Source of the DNA: Kineosporia rhizophila
GTDB lineage: Bacteria > Actinomycetota > Actinomycetes > Actinomycetales > Kineosporiaceae
Assembly: GCF_021277265.1 (NCBI RefSeq)
Contig: NZ_JAJSOH010000044.1
Coordinates: 1 to 41,688 of the forward strand
Reading direction: 5' to 3'
DNA length: 41,688 nucleotides
Each line of letters opens with the position of its first letter. The stretch's first letter is position 1. The translations under genes were made by a program, and so were the position numbers. The notes under the pieces are model-generated. The model was not told the DNA's origin. It saw nothing but the letters and a program-made list of their open reading frames with translations, and made no database searches. Positions 1 through 8,069 of the stretch are shown here, one piece after another.

Positions 1-130
1 TCGCGATTTGTTCGCCAAAGGCGTCACTTCATACCAACGCGCCTCCGACTTCACGCTGGTTTCGGCGCACTTCTTCGAGGCGCGGCCACTACAAGCAGAC
101 GGGAGCCACCCGGCTGGAAGTTGCGCCTCC
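1..130. other. left window edge, no gene assigned
   Basis: These bases lie downstream of the stop of the first minus-strand gene. A plus-strand frame is open from base 2 past base 130 (beginning with residues like RDLFAKGVTSY) and could be the end of a gene that starts outside the window. However, it runs into sequence that is clearly antisense to the minus-strand gene, so its true end cannot be placed. I assign nothing with confidence. Confidence 0.3.
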
Positions 131-1336
131 TCAGCTCTCCTCGCCCGATCCGTTCCCCTGCAGCTTCTTTACAACAAGGCTGCTCAGGCCCAGCGCGGCT
201 ATCCCGGCCACGGTCGGGGCAGCTTGTTTCGCCCGCTCCACTGCCTGTGCCCCTACGGCCGCAGCGGTTCCCAGTGACCGTTCCTCCCACTGCTGGAAGT
301 TCTCCTCGATCCGCAGCAGCTGGTGGAACTCGTGGATGTCGGCACCGAGCCGGTTCGCGGCCTCGACGACCACCCCGGCGTTGACCCGGTTCCAGAAAAT
401 CTTCTCATTGGCCAGCCGGACCGCTTGGTCGACCCTGTCGAGCAGGCACCTGGTGCGCTCGGCGATGGGCTCCCGATGCCCGAGGCGGGACATAATCATG
501 CCCTGGTCGTAGGCCAGAGCCTTGTCCGGCGTCTCGGCCGAGGACCGCTCGAACTCCAGCAGATCCAGAGCCACGGCCAGCTGAAAGCAGCGAGCAATCA
601 CCGCGAGCCACTGGGGGATTTCGGCCTCCGCCTGCCTGGCGGCTGAGGCCAGATCGCCCATCCGCGTGCCTTCCAGGCCTTCGGCGAGGCTGGCGAGTTG
701 ACTCATGGCATAACTCTGAGCGGCGCCGATCTTCTGGTGCGAATGAGCCACAGTCGACCAGAGCGTCGCGTTCACCTCGCCGGTCTGCCGATGGATCGCG
801 ACTGCCCGATCGATGGCGTGGCCGATCCCGACCAGTTCGGCGAGCACGGCGTCGTCCTGTTTACGCAGGATGTCGTCAACCTTCTCGTCTAGGCGGGCCA
901 GTGCCGCGGTGATGTCCGCCATGGACTGCTGGGCCTGGATCTGCGACAGGATGTTGCCCACACCGGAGAGGACGGCCGGGTTGGTGGCCAGGGCCTGCAA
1001 CCCTGTCTCGACCTTCAGCCATTTCCCGATGTCGCCGGGCCGCCCGATCATGGCGTAGCTGAGGCCCGGGGTGTCGGTGTCCATCAGCCCGATCTCCTTG
1101 ACCCAAGTTGCGGACTCCTGGTCGAGCTTGAGGTATCGACCCGACGTGGCCGCGATCGAGGCTGCACCCTCGGCGGCGGCGGCCCCCGCCCGCAGAACGC
1201 GTCCGAACCGGTCCGGGTCGAGCGGGCGCGACGACGACAGCCGCCCGACCGACTTCAAGAACCTTTCGACGGCAGGCTTCGCGCCGATCACGGCCAGGCT
1301 CTCGCCGTCACTGATCAGTTCAACCTCGTGGTTCAT
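131..1336 (-). CDS. predicted coiled-coil protein with C-terminal hydrophobic segment, unknown function
   Basis: A 401-residue protein of a type common in actinomycetes but without an assigned role. The central part (about residues 115-240) is rich in Ala, Gln, Asp and Arg in heptad-like order (for example LARLDEKVDDILRKQDD), which suggests a long coiled coil. Near the C terminus a short hydrophobic stretch (APTVAGIAALGLSSLVV) could be one membrane segment or a helical hairpin. There is no signal peptide or catalytic motif that I recognise. Three ATG codons stand in a row at 1342-1334. The Shine-Dalgarno GGAG touches the first, so the third (1336) has the best spacing of 6 nt and is used here. 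It lies 66 bp behind the TIGR04141 gene on the same strand, so the two are probably co-transcribed and may form a two-gene unit. Confidence 0.75.
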   Translation of the reverse strand: MNHEVELISDGESLAVIGAKPAVERFLKSVGRLSSSRPLDPDRFGRVLRAGAAAAEGAASIAATSGRYLKLDQESATWVKEIGLMDTDTPGLSYAMIGRPGDIGKWLKVETGLQALATNPAVLSGVGNILSQIQAQQSMADITAALARLDEKVDDILRKQDDAVLAELVGIGHAIDRAVAIHRQTGEVNATLWSTVAHSHQKIGAAQSYAMSQLASLAEGLEGTRMGDLASAARQAEAEIPQWLAVIARCFQLAVALDLLEFERSSAETPDKALAYDQGMIMSRLGHREPIAERTRCLLDRVDQAVRLANEKIFWNRVNAGVVVEAANRLGADIHEFHQLLRIEENFQQWEERSLGTAAAVGAQAVERAKQAAPTVAGIAALGLSSLVVKKLQGNGSGEES

Positions 1337-1402
1337 CATCATCTCCTGGATAGGTCGCAGTTTTTTGAAACGGAAGAGTCAGGTGCCGGCCGAGCCGGGG
1401 GC

Positions 1403-3115
1403 TCAGTCGTCGCCCAGATGGATGCCGACCAGCTCGACCCGGACACCGCGGCGGGACAGGATGCGGGCGGTGTGCCGCAACGCCAGCTGTGCGAAGGGGA
1501 AGAGCGTCGTCTCGGACAGTTCCTGCCCGGTCTTCAGCAAGATGGCGAAGACAACCCGCTTCGGCTCGTAGTTGTCCGGAAGGGGGACACCACGCTTGGC
1601 CGCAGCCTTGAGGAACTGCTCGCGTACGTCGGCCTGCAGCAGCGCCTCGGCCGAGACCAGACCCTGGTTGAAGAGGTGGCTGAGCACGTCGGAGCCGGCG
1701 GCGGGCTTGACGTGGATCAGAGTGCCGTCGCGCGTCAGCAGGTCACAGACTTCCAGCCGCCACGGGCGGTCGGCCCGCCCACGGACGAAGACCTTGTCCA
1801 TCGTCACCAGATCGGAGACGTCGTTGCCCACCCGCTCGTTGTACTCGCCTTCGGTCTCGATGCCCTTCGGCTTGCGGCGCCAGGCAGGAAGGGTGATAGC
1901 AGAGCGGAATTCGGTGAACAGGGCGGTCATGTCCTGCTGGAGGTTCGTCAGGTACTCCGCGCCGAGCTCGTACCACCTGCCCTCCAGCAGTGTGTACCGA
2001 CGCGGACCAATGCTCACCGAAGCCTCGATCCAGCGGAACAGGTCACTCTCACGAAGGATCTCGTCCGGGGCCCCGGTGGAAGGCAGCATCCTCACGCGCC
2101 CGTGGCTCAGCGCGTCGATACGCTTCTGCGAGGTGCCGAGCCGCTGCAGCAGCTGCTCGATCCATTCGATGGTCAGCTCCACCCGGGGCGTCATCCAGGT
2201 ACCGCCGCCCAGACGTACCTGGAAAGCCCCGGCCAGCGGATACGCGTCCTGCAGATCGGTGGGAACGGCCAGGGCCAAGCGCTGCTCGTAGTTCGGGCTG
2301 CTTGTGAGCGCGCTCTCCAGGACCGCCGACAAGCCGTTAAGCGTGTCCGGGAACGTGACCGGCCTGACGTTGTCCACGAACGCGAACTCGGGGGCGACGT
2401 CACGCTCGAGCAGCACTTTCTCGAGCGCTCGAATGTCCGCACAAAAATTGCGTGGAGACAGACCCAAATGGGTCGAGACCGAACCGGCCGCCTCCAGCTT
2501 CGGGGCGCGCTCGCCGGCCCGGGAATAGGTCAGGTCGAGGTCGAAGCTACGGCCGTTCAGCTTCCGGACCATCTCGCTGACGGTGTCCAGCCCCAGACCC
2601 CACAGGTGTGAGCCACCCGGCACCTGGGTCGAGTCCGTACGGCCCTTGCGGCCGGGCGAGCGCCGGACGATGTCGGAGACGTCGGAGGGGTCCATGCAGC
2701 GGATGGCCAGGGCCAGGCCGAAGGTCTGGTCCTTCACCGAATCCTCGATCCAGGTGTACCCGCTACCGAAGGGGACCACATAGAGGCGGCCGTCGATCTC
2801 CACGAACAGCAGGGCCCCAGGTCGGGAACCCTTGAACTCCTCCTCGAAGGAGTGGTCGGCCAAGAGGCCCAGGTCATCGCTCCACTCGGGCGCCACCTCC
2901 GGCGGCCGCTTGTGCACCAGCCAGGCCGGGGAACCGGCGACGGACTTCGGGGTCAGCTCGGGGTTGAGCTCCTTCTGACAGGTCTCGGTGAGGCAGTTGA
3001 GCACGTCGTCGATCCGGACTTCCTCCACAAGACGGTGCAGTGTCATCCGCCTGGTGGTGCGTACCCGGTGCCGCGACTGCTGCCGTGGCACCTCGATCAT
3101 GTTTCTGGTCGTCAT
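1403..3115 (-). CDS. TIGR04141 / DUF6119 family sporadically distributed protein
   Basis: A 570-residue protein matching the TIGR04141 (DUF6119) family by memory of its pattern. It has an N-terminal strand-helix unit beginning MTLHRLV, then LFVEIDGRLYVVPFGSGY and a segment FGLALAIRCMDPSDV, a mixed alpha/beta body, and a C-terminal region around KVFVRGRADRPWRLEVCDLLT and LIHVKPA that looks like a nuclease-type beta core. The family is patchily distributed and often sits in defence islands; its biochemical role is not established to my knowledge. The start is uncertain. ATG 3121 touches the G-rich ribosome site, ATG 3115 has 6 nt spacing and is preferred, and ATG 3046 would remove a basic extension of about 25 residues. 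The next gene downstream is the coiled-coil protein, likely in the same operon. Confidence 0.8.
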   Translation of the reverse strand: MTTRNMIEVPRQQSRHRVRTTRRMTLHRLVEEVRIDDVLNCLTETCQKELNPELTPKSVAGSPAWLVHKRPPEVAPEWSDDLGLLADHSFEEEFKGSRPGALLFVEIDGRLYVVPFGSGYTWIEDSVKDQTFGLALAIRCMDPSDVSDIVRRSPGRKGRTDSTQVPGGSHLWGLGLDTVSEMVRKLNGRSFDLDLTYSRAGERAPKLEAAGSVSTHLGLSPRNFCADIRALEKVLLERDVAPEFAFVDNVRPVTFPDTLNGLSAVLESALTSSPNYEQRLALAVPTDLQDAYPLAGAFQVRLGGGTWMTPRVELTIEWIEQLLQRLGTSQKRIDALSHGRVRMLPSTGAPDEILRESDLFRWIEASVSIGPRRYTLLEGRWYELGAEYLTNLQQDMTALFTEFRSAITLPAWRRKPKGIETEGEYNERVGNDVSDLVTMDKVFVRGRADRPWRLEVCDLLTRDGTLIHVKPAAGSDVLSHLFNQGLVSAEALLQADVREQFLKAAAKRGVPLPDNYEPKRVVFAILLKTGQELSETTLFPFAQLALRHTARILSRRGVRVELVGIHLGDD

Positions 3116-3221
3116 GACCATCCCCCAGTTCGAAACTCGACCCTTGTGACGGTCCGCGGCACGCCGCCCCGGACCGGCGACTCACTGCAGCTCACCCTGT
3201 GCGCTGCCGTCGTGCGATGGT

Positions 3222-3641
3222 TCAGAAGGTGTCGTTGCTGGTGATCCGCCCGTAGTCCTTCACCCGGTCGTCACCCGATAGGCAGCTGAGGGAGACCGTG
3301 GTGCCGACGTCGGTCGGGTCGGTAGTGCAGCTGGTTACGGCGACGCCCTCGGTGCCTTTCCAGAATTTGATGTCGACGAGGGCAGAGTCCTTCTCACCCT
3401 GGTTGTTGGTCACCTTCAAATTGCGGACGTCGACGCTCCCCAGAGCGTCAGCACTGGCCTTCCGAGCCTTGGAGTACTCGAAACCGGCGACCTCGAAGGC
3501 CTTCGCAATCCAGACCTCGAGCGGGTTGTCAGGGCCACCCGGCTGGCCGTCTTTCTCCTAGACCACAGTGAATGCCTCTGGTCTCGTAGGGACCAGAGGC
3601 TGCGTACCGGGGTGCCGGGCCTCGCTGTCTTGGTCGTTCAT
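3222..3641 (-). pseudogene. small secreted/lipoprotein-like gene broken by in-frame amber codon
   Basis: From ATG 3641, with a good ribosome site (AGGGAG, 7 nt upstream), one frame runs to TGA at 3224-3222, interrupted only by TAG at 3560-3558 (codon 28). The first 27 residues are polar and rich in Pro, Glu and Asp. The part after the amber codon (about 111 residues, with SVDVRNLKVTNNQGEKDSAL and two Cys in VAVTSCTTDP and VSLSCLSG) resembles the beta-sandwich tail of actinobacterial lipoproteins of the DUF4352 kind. The membrane or lipobox segment expected between the two parts is missing. This suggests an internal deletion as well as the nonsense codon. Restart at TTG 3419 would give 65 residues. 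Most likely a decayed gene; the family call is tentative. Confidence 0.55.
3574..3600. repeat. perfect 10-bp inverted repeat with 7-nt loop
   Basis: The arms GCCTCTGGTC (3574-3583) and GACCAGAGGC (3591-3600) pair perfectly around TCGTAGG. There is no T run on either side, so an intrinsic terminator of the classic type is unlikely. It lies inside the 5' part of the broken small gene, just upstream of its amber codon. It could therefore affect that mRNA or be an insertion or deletion footprint. Confidence 0.7.
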
Positions 3642-3754
3642 TTGGGCTCCCTAAGGAGGGTCACGGCTGATGGAGGCGAAAGTAGAGGTGGCACAGTCGT
3701 TTGTGGTTCGCGGTTGTCAGCGGTTGCATGCATCTCGAGCTGGCAACGGGATCA

Positions 3755-3867
3755 GTGAACCGTAGCCTGTGAACAATGTCAACGAACTGTATACTCATCT
3801 AGTTCACGCCGATGACGCTGCTCGGTGTTACTGAGGGTGGGTGTGCGTTAACTACGTCAACGTAACG
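3755..3867 (+). promoter_or_regulatory. promoter/operator region ahead of the HTH-methylase-like gene
   Basis: This stretch lies between the divergent small pseudogene and the gene starting at 3898. It contains a -10-like TATACT at 3790-3795, GTGAAC twice (3755-3760 and 3769-3774) and the inverted copy GTTCAC at 3802-3807, so that the -10 box is flanked by an inverted pair. GTCAACG occurs at 3778-3784 and again at about 3856-3862. An imperfect palindrome with arms CGTTA (3846-3850) and TAACG (3863-3867) follows. No good -35 box is seen. Several of these elements recur in order at 21381-21430. The A/T-richer composition contrasts with flanking DNA. Confidence 0.55.
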
Positions 3868-3897
3868 TCTGGCTGGTAGGGGTCGGGCCTGTGTACC

Positions 3898-5508
3898 GTG
3901 GTGAACATGTCCAACGGCCCTGACGCCGCTCCTCCAGGACTCGTCTCATCTGCAGAAATCGCCCGCATTGCCGGCGTGACCCGGGCAGCTGTCTCGAACT
4001 GGCGCAAGCGCTACAGCGACTTCCCCGCCCCGGTTGTGGGCGGCCGGAACGCGCAGTTCGACCTACAGGCAGTGCAGGCTTGGCTGCAGAGTGAACGCCC
4101 GGTCTCCGAGACTCCGGGCGAAACCCAGATCTGGGCCGGGCTCCGGCTCACGCACGGCAACGATGTTCAAGCCGCACTGGCCGACGTCGCCGAGTTCCTG
4201 CTGCACGGCCACATCGGCAGGCTCGGGGTACGGGAGCGGCAGGCGCTACAGGGCATGCCCGGTCCTGAGGGGCTCGATGCAGTGCTTGAGCAGGCTGGCA
4301 TCGGAACAAGCTTGGGAACCACTCAGTCGCTGGTACGAGCGGTTGGTGCGGTCATTGCCGGTCTACCTCGACAGAACAGCGCACCTCCAACCGTGCTCGA
4401 CCCTGCCTGCGGGATAGGCAATCTCCTGTTAGACGTGGTGCCCGAAGGCACCAAGCTGGGTCAGGAACTCAACCGAGATGCCGCCCGCCTGTGCCAGGCC
4501 CGCGCGCAGTTGATGGGTCTTGAGGTCACCGTCAAGGTAGGTGATTCACTCCGAGCGGATGCTTGGAAGACGTACCTGGCCGACATAGTCGTGTGCGAAC
4601 CCCCGGTCGGCATCAACGACTGGGGGCGAGAAGATCTGCTGCTGGACCCGCGATGGGAGTTCGGCGCCCCGACCAAGGGCGAAGGAGAGCTCGCCTGGCT
4701 TCAGCACTGCTATGCCCACCTACGGCCGGGCGGGTATGCCGTCATCGCCCTGCCGCAGTCCGTCGCCAACCGCAAATCCGGTACTCGCATCCGAGCTGAG
4801 ATGATCCGGCGGGGAGCCTTAAAGCAGGTGGCGGCCCTTCCTGCCGGAGTTGCCACCACCCATCAACAACCGTTGCACCTATGGGTCCTGAGCCGCGACG
4901 AGGAGGGGGGAAAGACGCCCGACAGCATCCGAATGGTCGATCTGAGTGGGCCGACGGCCGACGCCCTGGCACCGTCGGTCGAGGTCCCGGCCATCGAACT
5001 GCTGGACGAGTTCGTTGATCTCAGCCCTGGGCGTTACCTTGCGGCCCAACAGCGGCCGCCCGAGATCGAGTACACGCGGGTCGCTCAGCGGATGGCGGAG
5101 CTCACCGCTCAGTTCAACGAGACTCTCGCGCAGTTTCAGCCGGGGGAGGGCAAGATCGCCGAGACGGACGTCCGGGTCTCGGACCTGATGCGTGCCGGAC
5201 TGGTGACTGTCACCAGAAACGAGGTCTCGTCAAAGACGGAACAGATAGACGATGAGTTCCTCCGTCGATTTGTCCAAGCGCACGGCGGGACGGTCCGCGG
5301 TAGTGGCTCGTTCCGGACGGACGCTCGGGGGGCGCGCATCCCGCAGCTGGACAAGGCCGACCAGCGCCGGTACGCCGAGGCGTTCGCGGCGCTGGACGAA
5401 GTCGAGGCCACGCTCAGGGAGCTATCCCAACTAGGGCGGGATACGCTGGCCGAGGCTCGACAGGCCCTGGTGAACGGATGGCTCAAGCCTTCTTCAGAAG
5501 AGGCGTGA
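3898..5508 (+). CDS. HTH protein with N6-adenine methylase-like domain, catalytic motif degenerate
   Basis: A 536-residue protein. Residues about 16-65 form a helix-turn-helix of the MerR/excisionase kind (SSAEIARIAGVTRAAVSNWRK, then a wing ending in VQAWL). Residues about 155-330 form a Rossmann methyltransferase domain of the HsdM/N6_Mtase type: motif I DPACGIGN starts near residue 168, and the LRPGGYAVIALPQSVANR strand is typical. Where active enzymes have NPPY/F, this protein has EPPV (E234), so catalysis is doubtful and it may bind AdoMet or DNA only. The C-terminal 150 residues are helical and charged. Starts at GTG 3898, GTG 3901 or ATG 3907 are all possible; none has a clear ribosome site. 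It is transcribed towards the UvrD-like helicase, and the two coding ends overlap by 26 bp. It is a plausible regulator of this island. Confidence 0.8.
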   Translation: MVNMSNGPDAAPPGLVSSAEIARIAGVTRAAVSNWRKRYSDFPAPVVGGRNAQFDLQAVQAWLQSERPVSETPGETQIWAGLRLTHGNDVQAALADVAEFLLHGHIGRLGVRERQALQGMPGPEGLDAVLEQAGIGTSLGTTQSLVRAVGAVIAGLPRQNSAPPTVLDPACGIGNLLLDVVPEGTKLGQELNRDAARLCQARAQLMGLEVTVKVGDSLRADAWKTYLADIVVCEPPVGINDWGREDLLLDPRWEFGAPTKGEGELAWLQHCYAHLRPGGYAVIALPQSVANRKSGTRIRAEMIRRGALKQVAALPAGVATTHQQPLHLWVLSRDEEGGKTPDSIRMVDLSGPTADALAPSVEVPAIELLDEFVDLSPGRYLAAQQRPPEIEYTRVAQRMAELTAQFNETLAQFQPGEGKIAETDVRVSDLMRAGLVTVTRNEVSSKTEQIDDEFLRRFVQAHGGTVRGSGSFRTDARGARIPQLDKADQRRYAEAFAALDEVEATLRELSQLGRDTLAEARQALVNGWLKPSSEEA

Positions 5509-7663
5509 CGAAGCGGCTTTCGGCGCCGTTCCAGGAAACTGCCAGGTACTCCCGAGCGCGGGTGCAGGCCACGAAGAGCAGGCAGCGGTCTCGCAGAAGG
5601 TCGTTGTCATGCTGCACCTGATCAACCTCCGCGGCTGTGATACCCGGTGCGTAGGGAAACACCGATGCGCCCGCACCGACCACAGCCACGGCGCGGAACT
5701 CCAGGCCCTTCATCGCGTGGGTGGTGGCCAACCGGATGCCCTCGTCGTCGGGTCCCGGATGGTCATCGACCTTCACGGTGAGGATGCCGGCCTTGTCCAG
5801 AGCGCCCGCCACCTTGTCCAGCAAAGGCTTGCGCAAACGGCTGCAGACCGCGATCTCAGTACTGTCGATGCCTTGTTCCAGCCAGTCCTCGACCTGACTC
5901 ACTAGGGCCTCCACCTCGGCAGCCTGGGTCTTGTGACCGGTGACCACGGGCGGGTTCCCGTGCAGGAGCGAGCGGTAGCCGCTCAGGCTGTCATCGCCCT
6001 GACCGCTGAGATCGCTGATCGGCGAACCGGTGAGCAGACCGGTGGACCAGGACAGGATCTCCTCGGTGCTGCGATAGTTGACCTTCAGTCGCCGGCTGCG
6101 GCCGGTGACCTTGATCCCGACCGAGGCCAATGAGGTCTGCGAGTCGTAAATCCGCTGGTGCGGATCACCGGTGATGAACAGGTCGTCCGGACCCTCAGCC
6201 ACCGCTGCCCGCAGGAATCGCCACTGGGCAGGATGCAGGTCCTGGGCCTCGTCCACCACGACGTGATCGAAGTTCAGCTCCACGATCCCAGAACGGACGA
6301 GGTCTGCTGCCTCGTCGCAGGCGGCGTTGTGGGTCTTCCTGCCCTTGGCCGACAACTCTGCGAGGTACCGCTCGATGGCACTCCAGATCTCGGTGCGCTG
6401 AGCACTGTTGCGCCGGACTCCGGCGCCCCGGCCCGGCCGCGCCGCGACCTGGTACGTCGCCTCGTCCTCAATCTTCTGGGCCAGCACGACGTTCTGGTAC
6501 TCCTGCGCGAGGAACTGTTCCGTCCAGGGAAGGTTTAGATCCTTGCGGACCCGCTTCCAGTCCTGGTGGCTCTCGGATTCGCTCAGCAACTGCGGCTGCT
6601 TACCGGTGTGCCGGCGCAGTTGCGCCATGGCCAGCCGGTTGATCGTGCTCACCTCGACGCGTTCCAGCTGATCCGCTTGCCCGATCAGGGTCTCCAGGTT
6701 CTCCCGGAGATTGTCGGCCATGGCGTTGGTGAACGTGGTCAGCAGGACCCGGTGCTGGGGATACCGATTCAGAAGATGCTGGACCCGGTGTAGGGCGACG
6801 ACGGTCTTACCGGTGCCCGGACCACCGCTGACCTGTGCCGACCCGTTGTACTGGGGATGGTAGGCGACGCGGCGCTGAGACGGGTGAAGGAACACCTTCC
6901 AGGCCACCAGAGGCTCTTCAAGGGCCTCACGCAACTCCGCGGAGCTGGTCAGCACCTTGATCCGGCTAGGGGTCGAGATGATCGCCTGCTCCAGACTGAT
7001 CTCGCCCTCGCCGGACGCGCCCCCTGCTTCGGCACGCCGGGGGATGACCACGTCCTGGTACACCTCGTCCACCGTGAATCCGAGGGCCAGGTGGTGCAGG
7101 GCCTCGAACTGGTCCTCCGGCAGGAAAGAGCCAAGAGCGGTGAGCTGCTCCAGTTCCGTAACGGTGCGCGCCGCCCGCAAAACCTGTTCGTCGATGCCCA
7201 GATACGTCATCTCGTCGTCCGAGACGTGCGCGAACACTTTGGAGACGACCGTCGCGGAGTCGGCGTCCTCTGGCTCGATGATCTCGACCAGCTGATCGAT
7301 CACGCTGACATTGCGCACTTCGAGGGCATGGGTGGCCGAGTTGACGCTGAACTTCAGCTTGGCCGCCTTGTCGTATGCGTCGTTGTGGGGGAGCACGTCG
7401 TACAGGAGGAAAGTGCCATCGGGTTCACCGTCCTCGGGCGCCAGCACGACTCCGCGGTAGAACTGCGTGATCCGGATCGTGCGCATACGGGGGTCCGCGG
7501 CCTTGTCCACCGACTCCAGGTGCAGCCCCTTGTCGGCGTACAGTTCGGCGATCGTGCGTTCCTGGAACTTCTCGGTGGCCTTCTGCACGCCCTTCAGAAC
7601 CGGCTTCTCAAGCTGTGCAAACTTTTCCCAGATGTTCTTGGCCAGAGCGAGCTGAGGCACCAT
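5483..7663 (-). CDS. UvrD/Rep-like superfamily 1 helicase
   Basis: A 726-residue SF1 helicase. Walker A GGPGTGKT has its Lys near residue 286, Walker B DEAQD lies near 471, and later motifs include FITGDPHQRIYDS, VNYRSTEEIL and ATTHAMKGLEFRAVAVVG, ending with CTRAREYLAVSW. This is a complete set of SF1A motifs. The first about 240 residues are not a helicase domain; they contain strands such as ITQFYRGVVLAPEDG and may bind or sense a partner. The ribosome site GGAGG (7670-7666) is 2 nt from ATG 7663 and 5 nt from GTG 7660, so either could be the start. An upstream GTG at 7696 has no such site. It is the last gene of the DISARM-like operon, 60 bp behind the 98-residue gene, and is likely to unwind or translocate on DNA for that system. 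Confidence 0.88.
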   Translation of the reverse strand: MVPQLALAKNIWEKFAQLEKPVLKGVQKATEKFQERTIAELYADKGLHLESVDKAADPRMRTIRITQFYRGVVLAPEDGEPDGTFLLYDVLPHNDAYDKAAKLKFSVNSATHALEVRNVSVIDQLVEIIEPEDADSATVVSKVFAHVSDDEMTYLGIDEQVLRAARTVTELEQLTALGSFLPEDQFEALHHLALGFTVDEVYQDVVIPRRAEAGGASGEGEISLEQAIISTPSRIKVLTSSAELREALEEPLVAWKVFLHPSQRRVAYHPQYNGSAQVSGGPGTGKTVVALHRVQHLLNRYPQHRVLLTTFTNAMADNLRENLETLIGQADQLERVEVSTINRLAMAQLRRHTGKQPQLLSESESHQDWKRVRKDLNLPWTEQFLAQEYQNVVLAQKIEDEATYQVAARPGRGAGVRRNSAQRTEIWSAIERYLAELSAKGRKTHNAACDEAADLVRSGIVELNFDHVVVDEAQDLHPAQWRFLRAAVAEGPDDLFITGDPHQRIYDSQTSLASVGIKVTGRSRRLKVNYRSTEEILSWSTGLLTGSPISDLSGQGDDSLSGYRSLLHGNPPVVTGHKTQAAEVEALVSQVEDWLEQGIDSTEIAVCSRLRKPLLDKVAGALDKAGILTVKVDDHPGPDDEGIRLATTHAMKGLEFRAVAVVGAGASVFPYAPGITAAEVDQVQHDNDLLRDRCLLFVACTRAREYLAVSWNGAESRFVTPLLKKA

Positions 7664-7665
7664 TT

Positions 7666-7670
7666 CCTCC
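7666..7670 (-). promoter_or_regulatory. ribosome binding site that decides the helicase start
   Basis: GGAGG read on the minus strand is followed by AA and then ATG GTG. Its 5-nt spacing favours GTG 7660 slightly over ATG 7663. It rules out the longer frame starting at 7696, because the site would then lie inside that coding sequence. Confidence 0.6.
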
Positions 7671-7723
7671 AAATGACAGCAGAAGAGCGGTTTCACGTTC
7701 CGAGCGTTCGACGAGCAGCCTGA

Positions 7724-8020
7724 TCAGAGCAGAACAGCAAGCAACTTCTCCAAGGCGATCCGGTAGCTGACGTCCAGCGACCCGGACTCAGCGTCCGTCA
7801 ACTCCTGGGTTGCCGTGCTGTAGAAACCCTCGGTCAACGTCTGGCCCACCGCATCGTCCAGATCGGTCACCGACGGGCCCCGTTTTGATGGGGCGATGTG
7901 ACGCCATGCCACCAAGCTCAGCGGGGTCGCCCCGCCGGCAGTAGCCGCGTCGCAGAGGTGCTCGAACTCTCGCGCCGAGACGCACCACTCACGACTTTCG
8001 GAGAACTCGGTGGAGAGCAT
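7724..8020 (-). CDS. 98-residue protein of unknown function in the DISARM-like operon
   Basis: The frame starts at ATG 8020 behind a G-rich leader (GAGGGTGGG, about 7 nt upstream) and ends 60 bp before the helicase start. The protein is soluble, acidic overall and mostly helical (EFEHLCDAATAGG, TDLDDAVGQTLTEGF, RIALEKLLAVLL), with no Cys pair, membrane segment or motif that I recognise. Its position between the methyltransferase (stop 50 bp upstream) and the helicase, on the same strand, supports co-transcription. The codon bias favours G/C at third positions as in its neighbours. A small accessory subunit is the natural guess, but no function is visible. Confidence 0.65.
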   Translation of the reverse strand: MLSTEFSESREWCVSAREFEHLCDAATAGGATPLSLVAWRHIAPSKRGPSVTDLDDAVGQTLTEGFYSTATQELTDAESGSLDVSYRIALEKLLAVLL

Positions 8021-8069
8021 TCAGAAACCCACCCTCATGATCTTGTCTGCTTATCAAGCGAGCCAACCG

